A stretch of 5,937 nt of DNA, taken from JBBQSN01 sp038213835. Lineage in GTDB: Bacteria > Actinomycetota > Actinomycetes > Actinomycetales > CAWJMD01. The stretch lies in contig JBBQSN010000184.1 of NCBI GenBank assembly GCA_038213835.1, forward strand, positions 1-5,937, given 5' to 3'. Under the pieces are notes generated by a model that saw only the letters and a list, made by a program, of their open reading frames with translations, was not told the origin of the DNA and made no database searches. The position numbers were made by a program, and so were the translations under genes. Shown in pieces: positions 1 through 4,160 of the stretch. How positions within the stretch are numbered: the stretch's first letter is position 1; the number at the start of each line of letters is the position of its first letter.

Positions 1-430
1 GCCCCACTCGTTCACGTTGCGCGCCAGCGGTTCCGGGGCACCCGGAAGCGTCGACGCGACGGTGGGCGTCCGGCTGGCCGAGCAGGGGAGCGGCACGCAC
101 CTGGAGTTCGACGCCGACGCCGTCGTCGGCGGCATGGTGGGCGGCGTGGGGCAGCGGATGCTGTCCGGGGTGTCCCGGCGGATGGCGGCGCAGTTCTTCG
201 GTGCGGTCGACACCGTCATCGCCGAGGGCCTGCCTGCAGCCGCCGCGACGGCTCCTGCGTCCGGTCAGGTCGAGCCGGTGGGAGCAGGCGCGTCCGTCCC
301 GGCCGTCGCGGCGACGGCCGCCGTGGACGTCGTGCCCGCCTGGCTGGTGCCCGCCGCCGTCACCACCGGGGCGATCTGGGCCCTCGTCGGCGTCGGGCTC
401 GGCTGGGTCCTCGGACGCAGGTCTCGCTGA
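1..430 (+). CDS. CoxG-like SRPBCC family protein, C-terminal membrane anchor (5' truncated)
   Basis: The frame is open from base 2 and ends at TGA 428-430, so 142 C-terminal residues are visible and the N-terminus lies upstream of the window. The visible part begins in the last strands of an SRPBCC/CoxG fold (a PHSFTLRASGSG strand, then VRLAEQGSGTHLEFDADA). The CoxG-typical helix follows, with a glycine-rich GGVGQRMLSGVSRRMAAQFF stretch. Next comes an Ala/Pro/Val-rich linker of about 45 residues, and finally one hydrophobic helix (about bases 340-415) closed by the basic tail RRSR. Known for the family: CoxG is an accessory protein of CO dehydrogenase-type molybdenum hydroxylases, proposed to tether the enzyme to the membrane. 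Many paralogues accompany other Mo hydroxylases. The stop codon shares one base with the next gene's ATG, indicating one operon. A cox-like molybdenum hydroxylase cluster upstream is inferred, not seen. The TTG at 17 is an internal Leu codon, not the start. Confidence 0.82.
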   Translation, partial: PHSFTLRASGSGAPGSVDATVGVRLAEQGSGTHLEFDADAVVGGMVGGVGQRMLSGVSRRMAAQFFGAVDTVIAEGLPAAAATAPASGQVEPVGAGASVPAVAATAAVDVVPAWLVPAAVTTGAIWALVGVGLGWVLGRRSR

Positions 431-1353
431 TGCGGGCGTTCACCGTCGCCGCCCTCCAGCTGGCGCCGTCGCCGCAGCCCCTGACTCCCGCGACGATCCG
501 GCAGAACTCGGCCACGGCCGCCGCCTGGGTCGCTCGCTGCGTGCAGGAGACGGGCGCCGAGCTGGTGGTGCTGCCGGAGACGGCGTCCACCGGGTTCACG
601 CCCGGCTGCGGCCCGGAGGAGCTGTGGGACCTCGTCAGCGAGGTGCCCGGGCCGGTCACGGAGCCGCTGCAGGAGGCCGCCAGAGCGGCCGGCGTCCACC
701 TCGTCTGGGGCACCTACGAGCGGGGGGCCGAGCGGGGAGTGGTCTACAACTCCTCGGTGCTGATCGGCCGCGACGGCGCGGTGTCCGGCGTCTACCGCAA
801 GACGCACCCGTTCTGCACCGAGATCGTCACGCGCGGAGGGTGGGTGACCCCGGGCGACGAGGTGTGCGTGGTCGAGACCGACCTCGGCCGGATCGGCATG
901 GCGATCTGCTTCGACGGCGACTTCCCCGAGCTCTGGCGGATCCAGGCCGTGCAGGGTGCGGAGGTCATCGCCCGGCCGTCTGCCCTGCTGCGGTCGGCCG
1001 ATATCTCCGAGATGACTTCTCGGGCAAGGGCGTACGACAACCACGTCTACGTCGTCGCCGCGAACGCCACGGGGACGGACCCGGCCGGGGTGCACTACTT
1101 CGGCAACTCGCACGTGGTCGGACCCACCTCGCACACGATGGCCCGGGCCGCGAGCCACGAGTGCTGGGTCTCCGCCCGGCTCGACCCCGACGAGGCGATG
1201 GCGAGCCTGACCCCTGGGTCCTCGGTCGGGCAGGGGTTCGACCACCTCGCCGACCGCAACCTCGCGCTCCTGAGGCGGTACGCCGACGACCTCGTCGCGC
1301 CTGCCGGCACGAGCTTCCCGTTCCGCCGCAGCGGGGAGCGCACGGACCACTGA
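430..1353 (+). CDS. Carbon-nitrogen hydrolase (nitrilase superfamily)
   Basis: A complete 307-residue cytoplasmic enzyme of usual length for single-domain nitrilase-superfamily amidases. The catalytic triad is visible: Glu50 in VVLPETASTGF, Lys124 in VYRKTHPF and Cys160 in GMAICFDGDFPE. A second conserved glutamate is probably Glu131. The later family segments are also present (RARAYDNHVYVVAAN at about 198-212, and a GNSHVV turn near 225-230). Such enzymes hydrolyse amides, N-carbamoyl amines or, more rarely, nitriles through a Cys thioester. The substrate cannot be read from the motifs. There is no signal peptide or membrane segment. The start ATG overlaps the CoxG-like stop by one base, with a weak GCAGG at 417-421 eight bases upstream, so translation is probably coupled. 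Association with CoxG suggests it processes an amide or carbamoyl product of a pathway that uses a molybdenum hydroxylase; this is inference. Family certain, reaction unknown. Confidence 0.93.
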   Translation: MRAFTVAALQLAPSPQPLTPATIRQNSATAAAWVARCVQETGAELVVLPETASTGFTPGCGPEELWDLVSEVPGPVTEPLQEAARAAGVHLVWGTYERGAERGVVYNSSVLIGRDGAVSGVYRKTHPFCTEIVTRGGWVTPGDEVCVVETDLGRIGMAICFDGDFPELWRIQAVQGAEVIARPSALLRSADISEMTSRARAYDNHVYVVAANATGTDPAGVHYFGNSHVVGPTSHTMARAASHECWVSARLDPDEAMASLTPGSSVGQGFDHLADRNLALLRRYADDLVAPAGTSFPFRRSGERTDH

Positions 1354-1386
1354 GGACCCCCCTGCCCGGTTTCCTGGGGGTTGTCC
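1354..1386 (+). terminator. Probable terminator hairpin after the nitrilase gene
   Basis: Immediately after the TGA (1351-1353), GGAC plus five C (1354-1362, allowing for one of the six C) can pair with GGGGG and GTCC (1376-1386), with a TT bulge at 1381-1382 and a loop of about 13 bases. A simpler alternative is the 6-bp stem ACCCCC (1356-1361) / GGGGGT (1376-1381). No T-tract follows, which is common for terminators in high-GC actinobacteria. Its position directly behind a stop codon, before a 244-base gap, supports termination. The stem is imperfect, so confidence is moderate. Confidence 0.45.
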
Positions 1387-1489
1387 GGGACTCGCCGGTC
1401 TCGTACACGCTTGTGCCGCAGCACCCCTCTCGCCGGCCTAGAAAGCCCTGGACTGGCCGCACGGGCATGCAGCATGCTGGCCCCGCGCC

Positions 1490-1507
1490 GCACCTCCTGA
1501 GGGGTGC
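1490..1507 (+). other. Small hairpin in the 5' intergenic region
   Basis: GCACCTC (1490-1496) pairs with GGGGTGC (1501-1507) around a CTGA tetraloop, a 7-bp stem with one T-G pair. It lies about 90 bases before the ATG at 1598. It could be an mRNA leader structure or a second weak terminator. At this base composition a 7-bp stem can occur by chance. Confidence 0.3.
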
Positions 1508-1586
1508 TTCCGCGTGGACCGGTGTCGTGGCCCACGCGCTCCGCCCGGTCGAGAACCCGCCGGGCTCGCAGCCACTACACCGTCGT

Positions 1587-1590
1587 GGAG
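1587..1590 (+). promoter_or_regulatory. Ribosome binding site deciding the ATG at 1598
   Basis: GGAG at 1587-1590 is separated by seven bases from ATG 1598. It supports this ATG over the in-frame GTG at 1514, which would add 28 residues (charged, Pro/Arg-containing) in front of an otherwise normal signal peptide. Confidence 0.6.
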
Positions 1591-1597
1591 ACAGACC

Positions 1598-2671
1598 ATG
1601 CAGGCACGCACAGCACTGTCCACCCTCGCTGCCGGCGCCCTGGTGCTCGGCACCGCGCTTCCGGGATCAGCCGGAGGTGGGCCATCGACCGAGGTGGTCA
1701 CCTCGGACGTGATCGCCCCCTTCAACCTCGCCCTCAGCGGCCACCACGTCTACGTGGCCGACGGTTTCGCCGTCCAGGTCTCGAAGATCGGCCGCGGGGG
1801 CGGCCTCGTCCCCGTCGCGAACCCCACAACCGCCGAGGACGTCGCCGGGGTCGACGTCAACGACTACGGGCGGATCGCCTGGACCGAGACCAACTTCACC
1901 GCCGCCACCGCGACGCTCGAGGTCCGCGGCCCGAAGGGCTACTCGCTCAGCGCCGACCTCCGGCGCATCGAGGACGTACGCAACCCGGACAGGAAGGTCG
2001 AGTACGGCATCAACGGCCCCGGCCCCTGCGTCCGGGCCGCCTTCGAGGAGATCGGGGCCCCGGTGGAGTACACCGGCCTGGTCGACGCCCACCCTTACGC
2101 CGTCACTGCGTGGAAGGACGGCTCCTGGATCGTCGCCGACGCCGGGGGGAACGATCTCCTGAAGGTCGACCGGCGCGGGCGGGTCAGCCTGGTCGCCGTG
2201 CTGCCGGTGCATCCGATCACGTTCACCGCCGAGCAGGCGACGGCACTGGGACTGCCGTCGTGCGTCGTCGGCAAGACCTACCGGTTCGAGCCGGTTCCGA
2301 CCGACGTCGAGGTGGGTCCGGACGGGATGCTCTACGTCTCGACCCTGCCCGGTGGACCCGAGGACCCGAGCCTGGGCGCGCGGGGAGCGGTGTACACGGT
2401 GAACCCCGCGACCGGGAAGGCGACGAAGGTCGCGAGCGGCTTCGCGGGTGCGACGAACCTCGCGGTGGCGAAGAACGGCACGATCTACGTCACCGAGCTG
2501 TTCGGCGGGCAGGTGTCGAGGATCAAGAACGGGAAGGTCACCCCGTTCGTCTCGATCGCGAACGCGCTGTCGGTCGAGGTCGACCGCGGCGGCCTCTGGG
2601 TCGGCACGCTCGCCCCGCTCGGCGAGATGGGCCCCGAAGGACCGGGCACGGTGGTGCGCGTGCGCTGGTGA
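1598..2671 (+). CDS. Secreted ScyD/ScyE family beta-propeller-like protein
   Basis: 357 residues. The N-terminus (MQARTALSTLAAGALVLGTALPGSA) is a Sec-type signal peptide with probable cleavage after Ala25, so the product is exported. The mature protein is built of repeated propeller-like blade motifs: VYVADGFAVQVSKI (51-64), WIVADAGGNDLLKVDRRG (177-194), TDVEVGPDGMLYVSTLPGG (235-253), VYTVNPATGKATKVASGF (265-282), TNLAVAKNGTIYVTELFGGQ (286-305) and the last blade LSVEVDRGGLWVGTL (324-338). These match the family annotated as ScyD/ScyE, named after scytonemin-cluster proteins of cyanobacteria and widespread in actinobacteria, where its role is not known. Only two cysteines (144 and 222) are present and could form a disulfide outside the cell. 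I see no lipobox or C-terminal anchor, so it is probably released or wall-associated. It stands alone between two hairpins, probably a single-gene transcript. Scytonemin synthesis should not be inferred. Confidence 0.85.
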   Translation: MQARTALSTLAAGALVLGTALPGSAGGGPSTEVVTSDVIAPFNLALSGHHVYVADGFAVQVSKIGRGGGLVPVANPTTAEDVAGVDVNDYGRIAWTETNFTAATATLEVRGPKGYSLSADLRRIEDVRNPDRKVEYGINGPGPCVRAAFEEIGAPVEYTGLVDAHPYAVTAWKDGSWIVADAGGNDLLKVDRRGRVSLVAVLPVHPITFTAEQATALGLPSCVVGKTYRFEPVPTDVEVGPDGMLYVSTLPGGPEDPSLGARGAVYTVNPATGKATKVASGFAGATNLAVAKNGTIYVTELFGGQVSRIKNGKVTPFVSIANALSVEVDRGGLWVGTLAPLGEMGPEGPGTVVRVRW

Positions 2672-2675
2672 CGCT

Positions 2676-2716
2676 CAGGTCGGCACCCCGGGTCACCGGC
2701 CCGGGGTGCCGACCTG
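2676..2716 (+). terminator. Perfect 17-bp stem terminator hairpin
   Basis: CAGGTCGGCACCCCGGG (2676-2692) and its exact reverse complement (2700-2716) enclose the 7-base loop TCACCGG (2693-2699). The hairpin begins four bases after the TGA of the ScyD/ScyE-like gene. There is no T-tract, so it is an I-shaped actinobacterial-type terminator, and its near-symmetry would work in both directions. Its right arm runs into the promoter region of the next gene. Such a long exact stem is unlikely to be chance. Confidence 0.85.
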
Positions 2717-2742
2717 CGGTCCGCGGACGTACGGTCGACAGG
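2707..2742 (+). promoter_or_regulatory. Putative leaderless promoter for the AAA ATPase gene
   Basis: TACGGT at 2730-2735 fits the actinobacterial -10 form TANNNT. Six bases (CGACAG) separate it from the GTG at 2742, so a transcript starting at normal distance would begin on the start codon itself. No Shine-Dalgarno sequence sits at a usable distance before this GTG, in keeping with leaderless translation. The -35 position (about 2707-2712, TGCCGA) is poor and falls in the terminator arm. The 10-bp palindrome GTCCGCGGAC (2719-2728) lies directly upstream of the -10 and could be an operator. Inference from pattern only. Confidence 0.5.
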
Positions 2743-4160
2743 TGACCGTCGCACCAGTCCCCCCGGAGTCGCTGCCCACCGACCTCGGCGAGCTGCGTGC
2801 CGGCGGGCACGTGCAGCGTTCGGTCAAGGCCGAGCTGCGCCAGAACCTGCTGGAGCGGATGCGGAGCGGCACCACGGCGTCCGAACGGTTCCCCGGGATC
2901 GTCGGCTTCGACGACACGGTGCTTCCCGAGCTCGAGCGGGCGATCCTCGCCGGCCACGACCTGGTGCTCCTCGGCGAGCGGGGGCAGGGCAAGACCCGCC
3001 TGATCCGGTCCCTCGTCGGCCTGCTGGACGAGTGGACACCCGTGATCGCGGGCTCCGAGCTCGGGGAGCACCCGTACGAGCCCGTCGTCCCGCAGTCGAT
3101 CCGGCGCGCCGCCGAGCTCGGTGACGAGCTGCCGGTCGCGTGGCGGCACCGCTCCCTGCGCTACGCGGAGAAGCTCGCCACCCCGGACACCAGCATCGGC
3201 GACCTGATCGGCGACGTCGACCCCGTCCGGGTGGCCCAGGGGCGCAGCCTCGGTGACCCCGACACGATCCACTACGGTCTCGTACCCCGCGCGCACCGTG
3301 GGATCGTGGCGGTCAACGAGCTCCCGGACCTCGCCGAGCGGATCCAGGTCGGGCTCCTGAACGTGCTGGAGGAGAGGGACATCCAGGTGCGCGGCTACCA
3401 GCTGCGGCTGCCCCTCGACCTGCTGCTCGTGGCCAGTGCGAACCCGGAGGACTACACCAACCGCGGTCGCATCATCACCCCGCTCAAGGACCGCTTCGGC
3501 GCCGAGATCCGCACCCACTACCCGCTCGAGCTCTCCGACGAGATCGACCTGCTGACCCAGGAGGCCGAGCTCGTGGCCGAGGTGCCCGCGCACGTCCTCG
3601 AGGTCGTCGCCCGGTTCGCCCGTGGGGTGCGCGAGTCCCCGGCGGTCGACTCCCGCTCCGGCGTCTCGGCCCGGTTCGCGGTGGCCGGTGCCGAGACGGT
3701 CTCGGCCGCGGCGCTCCGGCGCGGCGCGCTGCGGGGCGAGGACGACCCGGTCGCCCGCGTCGGGGACACCGAGTCGGTCGTCGGCACGCTGCGCGGCAAG
3801 GTCGAGTTCGAGTCTGGGCACGAGGGTCGCGAGATCGAGGTGTTGGCCCACCTGCTGAGAACCGCTGTCGCGGAGACGTTCCGAGCCCGCCTCGGTGGGC
3901 TGGACCTCGGGGGCTTCACCACGCTGATGGCCGACGGCGCCACTGTCGAGACCGGTGAGGGCGTCACCTCCGCCGAGGTCCTGGCGCAGGTCGGCCAGGT
4001 CGCCGGGCTGTCGAAGGTGCTGGACCGGCTCGGTTCCGGCGACGCGCCGTCGTCCGGCCAGGCCGCTGCCGCCGTCGAGCTGGTCCTCGAGGGGCTGCAC
4101 CTCACCCGTCGGCTGGGCAAGGAGCCCGCCGACGGCGGTCGGACGGTCTACGGGGGATGA
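2742..4160 (+). CDS. ChlI/MoxR-like AAA ATPase (magnesium chelatase subunit I-like)
   Basis: 472 residues from GTG 2742. The open frame extends upstream, but that part overlaps the previous gene and the terminator hairpin. Walker A is GERGQGKT at 78-85. The Walker B segment GIVAVNEL (187-194) carries Asn192-Glu193 in place of the usual Asp-Glu. Sensor 1 lies in VASANPEDYTNRG (230-242), followed by ITPLKDRFG (245-253) with a likely arginine finger. A C-terminal lid/helical region extends to the end. This architecture matches the MoxR/ChlI clade, here the subgroup annotated in actinobacteria as magnesium chelatase or sigma-54-interacting protein (M. tuberculosis Rv0958 as I recall it). Chelatase activity is not implied, as no BchH/ChlH partner is visible. 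It overlaps the VWA gene by four bases (ATGA), the usual arrangement of AAA/VWA partners, so it probably powers remodelling of a target recruited by the VWA protein. Cytoplasmic; target unknown. Confidence 0.9.
   Translation: MTVAPVPPESLPTDLGELRAGGHVQRSVKAELRQNLLERMRSGTTASERFPGIVGFDDTVLPELERAILAGHDLVLLGERGQGKTRLIRSLVGLLDEWTPVIAGSELGEHPYEPVVPQSIRRAAELGDELPVAWRHRSLRYAEKLATPDTSIGDLIGDVDPVRVAQGRSLGDPDTIHYGLVPRAHRGIVAVNELPDLAERIQVGLLNVLEERDIQVRGYQLRLPLDLLLVASANPEDYTNRGRIITPLKDRFGAEIRTHYPLELSDEIDLLTQEAELVAEVPAHVLEVVARFARGVRESPAVDSRSGVSARFAVAGAETVSAAALRRGALRGEDDPVARVGDTESVVGTLRGKVEFESGHEGREIEVLAHLLRTAVAETFRARLGGLDLGGFTTLMADGATVETGEGVTSAEVLAQVGQVAGLSKVLDRLGSGDAPSSGQAAAAVELVLEGLHLTRRLGKEPADGGRTVYGG

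Larger units (their letters stand above)
1387..1597 (+). promoter_or_regulatory. Intergenic region upstream of the ScyD/ScyE-like gene
   Basis: This stretch has no plausible gene on either strand. The ORFs crossing it are out-of-frame extensions of neighbours. It must hold the promoter of the gene at 1598 if the upstream hairpin terminates. I see no convincing TANNNT -10 box. The best pair is TTGTCC (1381-1386) and TACACG (1404-1409) at 17-base spacing, but the -10 lacks its final T and the -35 lies in the preceding hairpin arm. It also contains a 10-bp perfect palindrome, CAGCATGCTG (1470-1479), and a hairpin at 1490-1507. A GGAG ribosome binding site lies at 1587-1590. Confidence 0.4.

Noticed and set aside
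1465..1477. Double GCATGC as a short tandem repeat or integration site
   Set aside because: Only two copies of a self-palindromic hexamer are present, with no flanking mobile-element genes, tRNA or inverted ends. It is kept only as part of a possible operator.
1514..1597. GTG 1514 as start of the ScyD/ScyE-like protein
   Set aside because: It would bury the signal peptide behind 28 charged and Pro-containing residues, whereas ATG 1598 has GGAG seven bases upstream.
201..1712. A 503-codon plus-strand frame
   Set aside because: It overlaps the CoxG-like gene, nitrilase and intergenic region out of frame. The translation is Arg/Pro/Ala-rich and meaningless, while the alternative frames carry real families.
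1438..1725. A 95-codon minus-strand frame in the intergenic region, as a possible small gene
   Set aside because: Half of it is antisense to the signal-peptide region. It has no supporting ribosome site or recognisable sequence and is compatible with chance at this GC content.
2448..2741. Upstream extension of the AAA ATPase frame
   Set aside because: These 98 codons overlap the previous gene in another frame and run through the terminator hairpin. The Arg/Ser-rich sequence is unlike the family N-terminus, which begins near the LGELRAGGH motif.
1504..2745. A 413-codon plus-strand frame overlapping the ScyD/ScyE-like gene
   Set aside because: It is extremely rich in Arg, Gly and Pro with no motif. 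The overlapping frame has a signal peptide and propeller repeats.
2538..4100. A 520-codon open frame on the minus strand
   Set aside because: It is antisense to the AAA ATPase with its Walker A and sensor motifs, crosses the terminator hairpin and the end of the previous gene, and has no domain of its own.
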